A stretch of DNA of 64,000 nt from Trematomus loennbergii (GCA_012861695.1 JAAOOA010000165.1:124001-188000), one strand, 5' to 3'. Positions 35,901 through 49,004 are shown, counted from the first letter of the stretch. Made by a program: numbers and translations. Notes: generated by a model from the sequence alone, not told the origin.

Positions 35901-37127
35901 TGGGAGGTGGGCCGCAGAAAGCAGGGTCGCGTCGTGGGGACAGGCGTGAAACACCCGGAGGTCCCCAGGGAGGAGCGCTGCCCGGCCGCAGGCGAAGGCA
36001 CAGCGGCGGCGGGCACGAAGTCCTCGGGAGGAAGGAGCCGTGTCCCCGGGAGGAGGGAGACGTGGACAGGGGAGAGGCCAGACGGGGCGCCGTCGAGGCG
36101 AACCGCGAGCCGTGGTTAGAGGAGAGGCCAGGCAGGGTCCCGAAGCGCGCCACCCGCGGGCCGATGAAGGCACGGGTGACGTTCTAAACCGCCGAGGCGA
36201 GGGAAGAGGCGAGACGGGGTCCAGAAGCGCGTCACCCACGGGCCGAAGCAGGAGTGTGTGACGTCCGAAACCGCCGTCGAGGTGGCGAAACAGCGAGAGG
36301 GTCCACACGAGGCCGACCAGCCATGGTCGAACCTCCTCTCAGCACCAGAAAAAGCTCAAAAATGGTCGTCCCGTCCACGAACAAAAACAGGTGGGCGACA
36401 TAGCGAGAGGATCCACGCGAGGCCGACCAGACTTGATCGAACCTCCTCTCAGGCACCACAAAAAACAAAAACAAAAAAAAAACAGTCGGATGTCGATAGC
36501 CGCTGGTAGCAGCTAGTCATCGTCAGCCGTTGCTAGCAGTCGTCGTTAGCCGTTGGTAGCATCTAGCCGTTAGCTGTCGTGGCTAGCTGTCGTGGCTAGC
36601 TGTCGTTAGCAGTCGAGGCTAGCCGGTCTCGACGGCCGGTAGTCGCAGTCGTCGTCGTCGGCCCCGGTGCCTCTGCTAGGCGGCGTGCCCCCACCAGGGA
36701 AGGTGCTGCAGCGTGCAGTAGCAAGCACCTCGGGGGTAAATCGCGGGGCGGCCAGGAGGAACCGGCCAGCATCTCCGGCCAAAGCGCGGGGCTCAACACT
36801 AGCCGAGTTAGCTAGCGCAGCCCGGACATGCAGCATGTTCCGAAGAACCAGCTCCACGAGGCAGAAGTCGGGTCCCTCCATACCCAGCAGGTCATGCATC
36901 GTCCCCTCGTAGCAGGAAGGCTTGCTGCCCTCCAGTGCCGAGACGAAGCGGGAATGGCGAGCGACGTACCCAGCCATTCCGTGGGGCGCACCGAGCCTCA
37001 GTCCGTGCGCACGTGGCAGCAACGGAGGTCTCCAAAAATCCCCGGCATTTCGAGAAAAAACAAGAGTCTTTTTGCCGTGTTCGAGTCAGTCCCGGATCCT
37101 TCGCGAGACTTATGTCAGGGTCACCAA

Positions 37128-37374
37128 TGTAGTGCCGAGAGAAGGGAGACGGAGGCGGTGTATCGGAGGTGCAAATCTCTCTTTATTGGGGAGCAGAAAC
37201 TGACATGCTATCGGGTCGAAGCCGCAGAAGAGAAGAGAAAGTGAAAGGGACACACACACTGTAGGTACCCCGGAGGTACCGTCAACATATATGTCCGGGC
37301 AGAAACAATACCCCCAACCTGTAGTTCCCGGATTGAATTATGTAACCCCAGTGTATGAATCAGTGATCACTACA
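37128..37374 (-). repeat. LTR, middle copy
   Basis: 247 bases, full length, same ends as the left copy. Confidence 0.9.
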
Positions 37375-37563
37375 GTCTCTTTAAAATGACCGCTCAGAGG
37401 AGAGGAGTTCTCATTTCTCTAACCGCCTGCTGCTTCCCCTCCTCTCTCCTCGGTTCCCCTCCTCGGCTCCTCCGCTCGCATCTCCTGTGGGCGGGACTAA
37501 GTCTCAAGGATAGGAGTCGAGGAGGGGAGTCGAGGAGGAACATTTGAAGACATGAGAAAGGGC

Positions 37564-37680
37564 CACAGTAGGTACCCCGGAGGTACCGTCAAGATATGTG
37601 CCTGTGCGAAACAATAACCCCAACCTGTAGTTCCTGGATTGAATTATGTAACCCCAGTGTATGAATCAGTGATCACTACA
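37564..37680 (-). repeat. LTR, partial right copy
   Basis: Matches the last 117 or so bases (+ strand) of the other LTRs, from CACAGTAGGTACCCCGGAGG to CACTACA. It is separated from the middle LTR by about 190 bases of CT/GA-rich DNA. Confidence 0.85.
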
Positions 37681-38131
37681 ATAGTCTATTGTCCTCTCCT
37701 ATTGGCCGGTCTCGACGGGGGGCGGGTCTTCCTCCCGGGTTCGTTCCTCTGTGATTAATATTGCATCTAATAAGAGGATTTAGACGTTGTGTGTTTATTG
37801 TATAACTCCACAAGCCTTTACTCCTCATATTTCTTACAAGACCCATTTTCAAACAGTCTGTTCAGGGAGGAGGAAATGTTTCACCAGCTGCTCTTAAACA
37901 GGGACCATAACACAGCGTTGTGAAATATAGCTATAAATCTCCAGATGTGTAAGAGATGTCCTTTATGTATTGAGAACATTTCCTACTTATGCTCAATTCA
38001 CTATTTGAAAAGCCTCTTGGATCAGCTGTAAAATGCATCGTCACAAAGTTAAATAACAAGCCTCAATAGTTCTTCCTCCACTTCCTCTTTGCAAACCGCC
38101 ACTGAGAAGTGGGACCACACTGTAAGAGAAG

Positions 38132-38149
38132 AGTTTCAATTTCCCAGAA
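38132..38149 (+). promoter_or_regulatory. ISRE overlapping GAS (TRIM copy 4)
   Basis: AGTTTCAATTTCCC (38132-38145) matches the ISRE consensus, and TTCCCAGAA (38141-38149) matches GAS. The C-to-A change relative to the other copies falls at an unconstrained N position. Confidence 0.7.
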
Positions 38150-38277
38150 ATCAAAGTTGAAGTTTGTCTGAGCGACAGCAGAGCAGCAGCCGAGACAAGT
38201 CTCTGTTTCTCTGAAGAAACACTCAACTGAATCCAGAAGCTTTTTCTCAACAACACAGCAGGACTCTGCAAACACTG
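38150..38277 (+). other. non-coding first exon, TRIM copy 4 (start approximate)
   Basis: Ends AAACACTG before GTGAGT. The intron runs to the TTTTGTCCTCAG acceptor at 39104. The intron lacks the LINE insertion found in copies 3 and 5. Confidence 0.6.
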
Positions 38278-39110
38278 GTGAGTACACTACAGACACATCA
38301 CTTACTAAATATTTAGTCAAAGTTGGATTAAAATCAAATCTGACTGTATTACATCAGTTTACCATATAAAGAATATTATATAAATGTGTCAGTTAAGATA
38401 AAAACCTCAACATTTACATTAGCAACAGCCAACAATATAACTACAATGTAAACTCTGGTTAAGTTAGGTTAGAGAGCATACAGTCAAAGCTAGCATGAGC
38501 TAATGCTAATTTTCATATTTCCTGTATTTGAAAACATCTTTATAATTGACTCTATTAAACAAAGTAGAATCTAAATATTAGATTTGTTCTGGACTGTCCA
38601 AAGCAAGGGATCTGGTGTTATGTTACAAGTGTTGCTTATAAAAAGGCATGACAATTAGATATTTCATCTTATATCATTTGTACACACTGTGGTAAGTAGC
38701 CTTGAGCTTTGATCCTGTTTCTGTAGTAACTGCTGTTGCCTTTTGAAGCTGATAACGTTTACTGTTTTTTAACAACTCGTATTAACTTCAGTGATGCTCA
38801 GCAGGAGGTTTCACTCCTCTGTTCAACAACGGCAAAATCCCCCAACAGTATTAGAGCTTACACATTGTGTTTCTTAGAGTTTAAACTGAATGCTGCTATG
38901 ATTTTCCAGATTTCATTTGAACTTGAATTTTAATTCTTACAGACAAAAATCTAAATGTTTTTGGTTGTGATTGGTCTATGTATGTCATTTCTAACATAAC
39001 ACGTTGGGGTAGTTTACATTTTCGGGTTCAAGTAGGACTCTATGAACTGGCAAATAGAGAGTATGTAATTACAGTTGTGTTTTTTTCACACGTTTTGTCC
39101 TCAGAGAGAC

Positions 39111-40748
39111 ATGTCTGCTGCCAGCTGTCTGCTGACTGAGATCAGTTTCTGTGCTCCATCTGTCTGGATGTGTTCACTGATCCAGTCGCCATACCATGTG
39201 GACACAACTTCTGTAAAGCCTGCATCTCTGAACACTGGGATAGAAATGTCCCGAGTCACTGTCCCAACTGTAATAAGCTCTTCTTCCCAAGACCTGAGCT
39301 GCTGGTCAACACTTTCATCTCTGAGATGGCTGCTCAGTTCAGACAGTCAGCTCAACAGAAAGCCAGCAGCAGCAGCTCAGAGCAACACGTTGTCAAACCA
39401 GGAGAAGTTCCCTGTGACGTCTGCACTGGAACCAGACTGAAGGCCCTGAAGTCCTGCCTGGTGTGTCTGGCCTCCTACTGTGAGACTCACCTGGAGCCTC
39501 ACCTGAAAAATGCAGGCTTCAAAAAACATCAGCTGATCGACCCTGTGGAGAACCTGGAAAGCAGGATGTGTGTGAAGCACGATAAACTGCTGGAGCTGTT
39601 CTGTAAACCGACCAGGTGTGTGTCTGCATGCTCTGCACTCTTTTAGACCACAAGACACATGATGTTGTTCCTCTGAAAGAAGGATATGAAGGAAAGAGGG
39701 CTGAGCTGGGGAAGACAGAGGCTGAAACTCAGCAGATGATCCAGAAGAGAAGACTGAAGATTCAGGAGATGAATTGCTCAGTGGAGCTCAGTAAGGAAGG
39801 AGCAGACAGAGAGATAGCAGATGGTGTTCAGGTCTTCACCGCTCTGAAGGAGTCTGTTGAGAGAAGCCAGGCCGAGCTCATCGAGACATCAAAGAGAAGC
39901 AGAGAGAGACAGAGGAACAGGCTGAAGGCTTCATCAAAGAGCTGGAACAGGAAATCTCTGAGCTGAAGAAGAGAAGCTCTGAGGTGGAGCAGCTCTCACG
40001 CTCTGAAGACCAGCTCCACCTCCTCCAAAGCTTCACGTCCCTGAACGCTGCTCCACCCACCAAGAACTGGACAGAAGTCAGGGTCCGTCCACCTTCATAT
40101 GAGGGGACTGTGAGGAGAGCTGTGACTCAGCTGGAGGAGACGCTCAGTAAACAGATGAAGAAGCTGCTTGAGGTGGAGCTGAAGAGGGTCCAGCAGTATG
40201 AGGTGGAGGTGACTCTTGATCCTGATACAGCACAACCCAACCTCATCCTGTCTGATGATGGAAAACAAGTTAAACTTGGTGATGTGAGGAAGAATCTCCC
40301 AAACAATCCAGAGAGATTTGATTATTGTGTTAGTGTCTTAGCAAAGCAGAGTTTCTCTTCAGGAAGATTTTATTATGAGGTTCAGGTTAAAGGGAAGACT
40401 GAGTGGACTCTAGGAGTGGCCAGAGAGTCGATCAACAGGAAGGGAAACTTCACAGCGTCTCCTCAGGATGGTTGCTGGAGGATAGGTTTGAGGAACAAAA
40501 TGAGTACCAAGCTTTGCTGGTCCTCGAGTCAGTCTCTCTCTGAAGTCTCAGCCTGAGAAGGTGGGGGTGTTTGTGGATTATGAGGAGGGTCTGGTCTCCT
40601 TTTATGATGTTGATGCTGCAGCTCTGATCTACTCCTTCACTGGCTGCTGCTTCAAAGAGAAACTCTACCCATACTTTAGTCCCTGTCTTAATGAAGGTGG
40701 TAAAAACTCTGCCCTCTGATCATCTCTCCTGTCAATCACACTGAGTAG
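39111..40748 (+). pseudogene. TRIM copy 4, best preserved copy, a few single-base indels
   Basis: The exon starts at 39105; ATG is at 39111. The span of 1638 bases matches about 545 codons. Domains: RING (CSIC-type pair, [14 protein letters not shown]; about residues 14-60), Ser-rich linker, B-box 1 ([15 protein letters not shown]), B-box 2 ([12 protein letters not shown]), coiled coil, and PRY-SPRY (LDPDTAQPNLILSDDG, LGVARESINRKG). Relative to other copies there are one-base losses near 39139 (GAGATCAG for GAAGATCAG), 39607 (TGTAAACC for TGTAAGACC) and 39887 (GAGACATC for GACACCATC). Further shifts occur near 40490-40560, plus a C-terminal shift near 40712 (CTGCCCTCTG) shared with copies 5 and 6. 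Between these, long stretches are open (39170-39646, 39984-40556). It has promoter, splice sites and AATAAA (40993-40998). If the indels are sequencing errors this is a complete gene. It is RING-type E3-like; interferon control is inferred from the ISRE. Confidence 0.85.
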
Positions 40749-43165
40749 AACAACCATTTGATTTTCTACAGAAAGAGTCACTCTCACTAAATGTAATAAA
40801 TGTATTCAACTGGGGAAGTACATTGTACACATTGTTAATTTTTCAGAATCTGATCACATAAGGTTCACCTTGATGAGACGCATAAAAACACATAAAATAC
40901 TGATGAGTATGTTCTAATGTACTCTAGTTTATTCTACGGATTGCACTTCCTGCCGTCATGACTTGAAGTGATCAGAAAACTATTTACTCAGAAATAAACT
41001 TTTGCCACTCTTTATATGTCAGGGGGACAAGAAAAGTATTTATTGTCTCAGAATTGTGTGTTCAAAAAGTGTTTCATACTTGCACACATTACTAGTGGAA
41101 GTAATGCACTCCTTTTTCATTAGTAAAATACTGGATATATATTTATTTAATAATTTTCAATTGAGGGGAAAATGATGGGTCTCTGGTGTGTTTTAAAGGG
41201 GAAGTTCAGGATTGATTATTGAATTATAGTATATTGGTACAAAATGGATTTACAGTTATTGAAATCAACAATATCTGATCATTAAACATTAGGCTGCAGT
41301 GGTTTCACAAACCAGGGAATTAAAATGTTACATCTCAGCTGTCTGTTGTGTTATGTTAATTGTATTTCGTCCACCTCTCTGCACACTGCTTGTAAAGTTT
41401 GAACAAAGCCTCAATGGATTAAATGTTATTTTTTGTGTTTTTTTAAATGTACTTACTGAAGAACAGTTTTCAATAGATCTCAACTTAGGGAAAGTATCTT
41501 AAAAACATCTACTTAACTATTTCCATTTCTACTTAACTACATTGTCTGATAGATTTGGTTCTTCTGAAGCTTTATAAACTATTTAAAACCCTCTTGGATC
41601 AGCTGATCGTAGATATTAAGATTGCTGTATATGTTTGTTAGAAATAAGGCCATCAACTGGTTAGCTTAGCTTAGCATAAAGACTGGAAACAGAGGAAGAC
41701 AAAGCCAGCCTGTCCAAAGGTAACAAAATCCACCTATCAGCAGCTCTGAATCCAGTTTGTTTAATCCATACCAAATCAGAGGAGTAAAAACATCAATAAG
41801 ACGTTTAACAGGGGATTATGGGTCGGGCTATTTCTTGGCTGGGACCAAAACAAGTTGCCAAATTGTTTTTACATTTCAGTTTTCGTGCAGAGATATATTA
41901 AGTGCACTTAAATGTGTATTTTGAAATTCTTTGGAAAAAGCCTGGCTCACTATTTCCCCCTTTTCCTAGTATATATGCTAAACTAAGCTAATCTAAGTGT
42001 CTGATGGCTGCAGCCTGTGTCAGTGAGAGCGGTCTGACTGGTTGGACTGCTTCTAATGATTATGATCTCATTCTTCACCTTGAACACACTCCAGCACTGC
42101 CTGTACAGGTGAGACTAACTGACTGCTAACGTCCCGTCTGACTGGGAGATAAATAAAGGGTTTTTAAATATCAAAATGTTATTGTGAATTTACATTTTGC
42201 AGTACACAGGTAATTATGTAAAAAAATAGTAACTAATTCATATGACCACTTTTTGTATTAGATTCTAATTTAATCTGGCATTATTTAATGATAACATAGT
42301 AAGGAATCAAAATAGCCCAACCTTTCAAAACTGTCAACCAATGGTGACGTACCTTCACCTGTTAGCGACACAATGCTTGAATAGCACGTTCTCTAACAGG
42401 GAGTTGGCTCAAGGAGTAAGAGGTTAAAATAAGGGCAGTGTCTGCAAGATTCAATACAACCTGTCTGCACTGAGTAAACTAAAATATGCAATGAGACAGT
42501 GAACAAATGTGCAATCTCATAGTACGTCCCAACACACACAATATGTCTAAGAATACTTCAGTTGTACTGTGTGAATGAGGTCAAAGGTTATATTTCAATG
42601 TGTGTTCATTGAATTATACTGGAAGTAGTGTTTCAGGTTGTTTCTGCTGCACTTTTTCTTAATGTCTTTTATTTTTGTAAAGCACTTTGAATTGCCTTGT
42701 GTTGAAAGATGCTATATAAATAAACTTGCCTTGCCTCATTATGTCTCTACAAATAATTTAGTCATTATTTATGTTCTTTCTCAGGGTGACTGTAATATGT
42801 GTCCAGGGTTTTTGGCACATTTAGAAATGTCTATTAATGTTCACTCTACCTCTGAATATATAAATACATAATGTGCATGTTGACTCACCCACATCCTTGT
42901 TGGCCCTCCACAGGAGCTCGGAGACAGACGGCTCCTGAGAGAAAACCTGCTCATTAGGAAAGTGTAGTAAATACAAAGTAAAATATATACGTAATATATA
43001 TGTATAATGTATATATATGAAGCAATGATTAAATGTCCTTTTACAGAAGCTTCATTGGGTGCAGGGAGATCCTCCTTTGAATGCACAATTTTATCGTCAT
43101 ACCTTTAAACTGTAACAATCATTTTTCGCATCATGCACCTGGTCTCCCCTCCCTCTGCCCCCCGT
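40749..43165. repeat. duplicated 3' flank of TRIM unit 4
   Basis: Same flank as other units, with deletions at about 42175 and 43020-43165, where the LINE body present in units 1 and 3 is replaced by a short unrelated piece. Only TAATCTAATCTAATG of the LINE tail is left. Confidence 0.7.
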
Positions 43166-43429
43166 AATCTAATCTAATGTGACTCCTTATTGGCATTTCT
43201 GGATTCAGGTGTACATTTGAAACTTCTCATTAAAGTAAATGCTGATTTCCATTTACATTCTGAGGAAAAACAATTGTTTTTCTTTAGTGGCGATGCTTAA
43301 ATACCTGTGTCATTAAAGCAGCTCTGTAAAGGTGTGTTACTACCAGGTGTTTCCATGTGAACTGTGAGGAAGTGTCGCCCCCTAGTGGACAAACATCTTT
43401 ACTGAAGTTAAATTCTGAGGTACTTTAAT

Positions 43430-43617
43430 TTACATGACATTACATGTTACTTGTTAGACGCTTTTATCCAAAGCGACTTACATACTCAATACTGTGGACA
43501 ATCCCCACAGGAGCCATTTGGGGAAGTGTCTCAGGGACACAACGACATGCTGACTGCAGTGGGGTTTGAACCTGTGCTCCCCTGATCCGAGCATTAGGCC
43601 ACTGCGCCACACGCCTC
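43430..43617 (-). repeat. tRNA-derived SINE
   Basis: Paralogous to 4331-4519 and 28815-29003. Confidence 0.8.
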
Positions 43618-44044
43618 ATTTACTTATCTTGAATATTTTTTAGGAATTAATTTGTCTTTCAAATAAAGTACACTGTGTTATTACCCCTGACTTTCATTCT
43701 CTACTATCAGAGTCCTTTCTGTACGAAGCCATCGTTGTTCATTCATTACAAGCAGAGGGTCTTTAAGCAACGACCTGCAGAGTGAACGCTTCATCTCAAA
43801 GCAGTTTATCAAGATCAATATCAACATTCAAACACTGTGTTAATTTCTTTGGATTATGCAGCCATATATCCACTAACAGTGTCAACGAGAAAGATGTGGA
43901 AAATCATCTTCACATTATTGAGGTTTTAAGAAAATACCTTTTATTTCCTCGATTAGAGTTAATGTCCTCCTTGAGCTCTAGAGACAAGACTAAGAGATAA
44001 ATGAGTTGATGCTGACGCCACAAACACTCAGTATGAAGTCAGAC

Positions 44045-44147
<103 letters not shown>

Positions 44148-44554
44148 CTGTGAGTGGAGCATGCCACAGGGGAAATATACTCTTTTATAAATTCATTGAT
44201 TTTATATTAAACAATATTTCTTAGCAAAGGACTGTTAGCAAAGTGGAATATAAATGATATATTTTCCAATACAGATGTTCTGTGATATTGTTCTGTGTTC
44301 TTGCAACTCAGTGTTTCTATAGTTTAGTCATGATACTTTTACTTACATCAAATATATTTTGTAAGTGGAAAAAGAGCAATCGGATCCCATTGAGTTCGTG
44401 TTTGTAAAAGTCAGAATCTCATAGCTAGAGAATTTATATTTGATGCAAATGTATACTTCTACTTTACGGAGGAAGATCAGGGCCACATGTGAAATACTTG
44501 TTGAGATCTGAACAGAAGTGATAACATTTAGAATTCTGTGTTTACTTCCTGTCT

Positions 44555-45310
44555 AAAGAAGTAAAGTAAGTAAGTAAGTAAAACTTTATTTATATAGCAC
44601 CCTTCTCAACACGAATGCACAAAGTGCTTTACAGTATACAGTACTCAATTCAAAGTACAACTATAAAATGTAGAATAAAAGGCATAAAACACAGCATGTA
44701 AAACATAGGATGAACTCCAATGAGAAACAGTTACTAACTCACCTCCTCTGACGCCCCAAAGGCCTGTCGGAAAGGTGAGTCTTTAGCTGCCCCTTAAAAA
44801 TCTCTACTGAGGCAGAGGCTCTCAGTTTCTGAGGGAGGTCATTCCAAAGTCTTGGAGCCACCGCCTCAAAGGCACGGTCCCCCTTAGGTTTTAGCCTGGT
44901 TCGGGCACCCTTAGGAGGCCTTGCTCAGAGGACCTCAGGGCCTGGGTTGTGCTGTGAGTGTGGATAAGGTCATTAACGTAGGCTGGGGCTTGGCCATGGA
45001 CAGCTCTATATGTAAAGACCAATACCTTGAATTGGGTTCTGAGATGGACAGGGAGCCAGTGCAGGGCAGAAAGGATCGGAGTGATGTGGCATGTTATTTT
45101 GGACCGAGTGAGCAATCTGGCTGCAGCGTTTTGGACCTGTTGTAACCGGTTTATTGATGTTTTGTTGAGGCAGGAAAAAAGAGCAAGACCCTTCACCCCA
45201 AATTGCTCCTGTGGGGATTGCCCACAGTATTGAGTATGTAAGTCACTTTGGATAAAAGCGTCTAACAAGTGACATGTCATGTAAAGGCATGGATAGAACC
45301 CCCCTGAGAA
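44555..45310 (-). mobile_element. L2/CR1-type LINE fragment, second copy
   Basis: Paralogue of 29775-30500 with the same RT C-terminus (LFSCLNKTSINRLQQVQNAA, HWLPVHLRTQFKVLVFTY) and (ACTT)n tail. Part of the ORF is replaced by a partial + strand SINE at 45186-45284. Confidence 0.85.
45186..45284 (+). repeat. 5'-truncated SINE inside the LINE
   Basis: CTTCACCCCAAATTGCTCC to GGATAAAAGCGTCTAACAAG, the 3' half of the local SINE family. It replaces LINE sequence found at 30403-30440 in the other copy. Confidence 0.75.
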
Positions 45311-46129
45311 GAAATGTCACTTATCGTCAGATCTCACAAACTATTTTACATGTGGCCCCTAATCATGTGTCTCTAATCCTCTTTTAGCACTAATCCTCTA
45401 GATCCGTAGATTAGGGCCACATGTTTAAAAAAAAGAAATTGAGATTTGACCAAAAGTGTATTTCTTAAAAGTCAGAATTCTAACTAACAAAAAAAGAAAT
45501 AACTTTTGGTCAGATCTCACTTTTTCTTTTCAGGTGTGGCACTAATCATCTTCTGAACAACTCCAAATATTATATATACTTTTGACTCGAAAACGATTAT
45601 TTTGGCAGCTTCAGTTACTCAAAAAAATACTTAAATACAAGATCAACAAATGATTGATGATGCTTTTCCGATTACATAATATATACCTTTATGCACCATT
45701 TTGTGCTTTTGGTAAGTTACGTTTGTGTTGATGCTGACATTTGAAACACAGACACTAAAAGTAATACGAGTTTGAGTTTATACATAAGAGATTCTGCAGC
45801 TTTTACACATCTTTCACCTCTTCTTCACACCTTTCTTCAAACTGAGGTAGAAGAATACAAAAATCAGGAACATTTTCTGAAGTACAAAATGTTAACAAGT
45901 GCACAAACTACAAAATACACTTCATTGAACATGTTTGAAGATTCTTTATCAACACACTTTCTCAGACTGTGCTATAAAGAGCTGGTTTGATGTGTAAATT
46001 GGCCCATGTCCTCAGGGTTTCTTCACCACCTGTTGGAACAGAAGAAAACACGTTAAAGGCGACAAACACACTTTCCTTTGCCCTGAAAACAGATGAATGA
46101 AGGGAACCCAGCGTGTGCTTTCTTACCTT

Positions 46130-46751
46130 TCAACATTTGTACAGCGTGTTCAGTCTGCTGATGTCGTTCCTGCTCATCTGATTGGCCGCGCCGAACTCTA
46201 CGTTGGGGATCGGCACCATGGTGGGCATATTGTTCCCGCTGAAGGCATACCTGGAAACTTTAAGAGCACAGAGGCTTCATTATTATTAGCTTGTATATAT
46301 ATTAAACATTTAGAAACCATTGAGACTCAAATGCTCCTAAAAATTTCTTTTTCATAATTAGATTTTTGTAAGATTTACATTTTTTCTCAGAATTCAAACT
46401 CACCCAAAAATATATAAATTCTTAATGTTACTCACCTGTCCAGGCTACCTGTAGTCCAAAGTTTTTTTTTTTTAAATAAAAACAAACCTTTTTGAAACAT
46501 ATTTTGCTGTTTTTGGGTCTGTAGAAATACCTTTGCACTTTTATTTCTTGGGCTCTCCTTACTGCAATTCAAGCCTCAGTTCTGTCTACAATTCATTGTT
46601 TTGGGTGAACTGTTCCTTTGACTTATATCCAATATATGCGTATATAAATGAAGATGAATGCTTGGTAACCTGTGGTACTGCATGACGGAGTTGTAGTCGT
46701 ATGGTGTGTTCAGGTTCAGCGTGTTTATCTTGTCGAAGGCGTACGCCCAAC
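46130..46751 (-). pseudogene. astacin metalloprotease fragment C (last two exons)
   Basis: The exon at 46670-46751 (GWAYAFDKINTLNL, YNSVMQYH) and the last exon at 46130-46250 (YAFSGNNMPTMVPIPN to NDISRLNTLYKC, then TGA). Splice sites are intact, with phase AG|G joining as HR-YAF. Two codons are missing in frame (IPNVEFG instead of IPNANVEFG). No exon with HExxH is found to the right, so it lacks the catalytic site. The terminal Cys that closes the astacin fold is present. Confidence 0.8.
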
Positions 46752-47940
46752 CTGAGAGGACGAGAATCACAGCGAGGGTCAGAAAACACAGAAAATGAAC
46801 TTCACCCCATTCCTCAGATCATTGTGAAGTTAGTTGTGTATTAGATGAGTGTAAAACATGAAAGGGTTGATCAATACAGGATTTAAAGTGACATTATTTG
46901 GCTGTGATTTCAATGTATTCCCATGGAGTTGCATCCATTATGAATGCAACTAACAGTAAGTCAATTTAGCATGATTTACTTTTCATCAGTGTTCAAATTA
47001 GATTGGATTTGTTCTGAGCAGAATGATATAAATGCAGAGTTTTCACTTTCTGTTTTGCTGAATGGGAAACAGAATCTCTTAGCTCACCAAAAAGCTGACC
47101 TTAACACCAGTGCCTAGATCTACAAAATGTCACCCAAAGACACAAGTATAAACCAAGGAGAGACTCAAGGGCGGACAAAAAGACTACAATCAGATGCAAA
47201 AGAGCTGCGAGAAGACCAAAGAAACTACAAAGACATGAAAAACAGCTGCAAAACGACACGAAGAAACTATGAAAGTGTGGAAATAACAACAGATACATAA
47301 AGAAACTCCAAGAGAGTCAAAATGACTATGTGATATGTTTTCAAAGACTCAACTTGACTACAAAGACACTCATTATTTCATATCTGGAGTTTTTGCACTT
47401 TGTATTTTATATTTCTTAAATTGTGTTCACTGTTGCCTGCATGAGGGACTTTGCCTCTCTTCAAAAGTTGACATGTGCTCTTCCTCAGAGTGACAGAAGA
47501 GCTCAAACTGTTCTCTGCTAATGTTTGTCCTGACGTCTCACTGTTTACCTTTCACTCTACAACAAGCGTCTTTGTCCGGAGGGATTTGAAGAATGAGTGG
47601 CACGTACGCAGCACAAAGCGCAGTGTGCTGAGGAATCTGCTCTCCACTGAGGCGTGTGTTGTGTTCTCACTTAAGAAGAATGGTCTGAACGCACGCTGAG
47701 GAAACCAGTTCTCACTCACCTTGACTTTTTGTCTGCGTTCCAACTCGCATACTTTTCTCTTCTTAGTATGCTACCTGGAACTTTGAACCTCTTCCTCATA
47801 CTTGTGTGCACGAAGGATTTTGGTCCAGGTTATCCAGAAAATACGGGGGTCAACCGGTGCAAACACTTCCATTCAGACATTTAAAGGGTTTCGATTTCCT
47901 GTATTGTGTTATATATTTGGGTGCATGTAAATGGTCTGGT
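46752..47940. other. spacer, partly duplicated, no gene seen
   Basis: 46752-47230 matches 21965-22445 (duplicated spacer). 47230-47940 is unmatched in the window. Short ORFs there (for example 47475-47699) show no recognisable domain. Confidence 0.45.
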
Positions 47941-47949
47941 TTCAGACAG

Positions 47950-48122
47950 AGGGTGAAAAGTTAGGTGCCTTGCTCAAGGGCACTTCGGCAGTGGCCCAGG
48001 AGGTGAACTGGCCCCTCTCCAGTACCAGTCCATACTCCGTATTCTTTGGTCCGATCGGGACGTGAACCGGCAACCCTTCAGGCCAAAGTCCAATCCCCTC
48101 CAGACTGAACCACTCCCGCCCC
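47950..48122 (-). repeat. tRNA-derived SINE, second family
   Basis: The - strand has GGGTTGCCGGTTCACGTCCC (box B region) and a tail with GCCCTTGAGCAAGGCACC, a common fish SINE arrangement distinct from the family at 17256. Confidence 0.65.
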
Positions 48123-48424
48123 TTGAATGACTTTGTATACTGCAGGGTAGCTTGTGAATTTACTCCAGGTGGAACTAAAGTCTGATTTAACACTTGATTA
48201 TATTTCACATCATTCATCCACATCTGTAAAGTAACTAAAGGTATTAATCAATTGTAGTGGAGTAAAAGTACAACGTAGCAAACAATTGCACTTAAGTACA
48301 GACTGTTAAAGGTGATTTAAACCTGAGAGCAGGATTAGCTGAAAAGAGTCCAAGGAAGCTTATTTAAAAGTTAACAGCATTTCATTAAACAAATGATACG
48401 GTGATACAAATGGAATGTGTAAGA

Positions 48425-48660
48425 GTGGTGCGGCTCTCCCGATCGCGTGGGGTGCCGCTGCCTCCTCCCAGCTGTTGTTTATCGCGTGGCCGGGGTAGAG
48501 AGAGAGCGTTTTTTCCTGTCCATCATATGTTATAGTCTATAGTCCTCTCCTATTGGCCGGTCTCGACGGGGGGCGGGTCTTCCTCCCGGGTTCGTTCCTC
48601 TGTGATTAATATCGCATCTAATAATAGGATTTCGACGTTGTGTGTTTATTGTATAACTCC
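48425..48660. repeat. GC-rich upstream repeat
   Basis: Uninterrupted copy of the sequence at 7201-7440. It shows the intact insertion site of the LTR element (TATGTTATAGTCTATAGTCC). Confidence 0.75.
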
Positions 48661-48986
48661 ACAAGCCTTTACTCCTCATATTTCTTACAAGACCCATTTT
48701 CAAACAGTCTGTTCAGGGAGGAGGAAGTGTTTCACCAGCTGCTCTTAAACAGGGACCATAACACAGCGTTGTGAAATATAGCTATACCGCTCTCCAGATG
48801 TGTAAAGAGATGTCCTTTATATATTGAGAACATATTCCTGCTTATGCTTAATACACTATTTGAAAAGCCTCTTGGATCAGCTGTAAAATGCATCGTCACA
48901 AAGTTAAATAACAAGCCTGAACAGTTCTTCCTCCACTCCCTCTTGGCAAACTGCCACTGACAGGTTGAACCACACTGTAAGAGAAG

Positions 48987-49004
48987 AGTTTCCATTTCCC
49001 AGAA
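48987..49004 (+). promoter_or_regulatory. ISRE overlapping GAS (TRIM copy 5)
   Basis: AGTTTCCATTTCCC (48987-49000) and TTCCCAGAA (48996-49004), identical to copy 3. Confidence 0.7.

Larger units (their letters stand above)
35334..37680 (-). mobile_element. non-autonomous LTR retroelement with three LTR copies
   Basis: LTR copies are at 35334-35579 and 37128-37374 (246-247 bases, ends TGTAGTG and CACTACA). A third, partial copy at 37564-37680 borders the right target site. The 4-base target duplication ATAG is at 35330-35333 and 37681-37684. Sense is probably -: AATAAA lies inside the LTR on that strand, a possible primer-binding site TTGGTGACCCTGACA follows the right LTR (37127 leftwards), and a G-rich stretch (CTGGGGGGCTTG) precedes the left LTR. 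The 1.5 kb interior has GC-rich tandem repeats (about 35690-35900), a GTCGTGGCTAGCT patch (36510-36625) and unrecognised ORFs, with no reverse transcriptase or protease seen. Confidence 0.8.

Noticed and set aside
35543..36308. Long - strand ORFs rich in Pro/Arg inside the LTR element
   Set aside because: GC-rich tandem repeats keep several frames open on both strands; no gag, protease or polymerase motif is visible.
36606..37022. 138-residue - strand ORF as a possible gag protein
   Set aside because: Position after the likely primer-binding site is suggestive, but no CCHC knuckle or other gag motif is seen.
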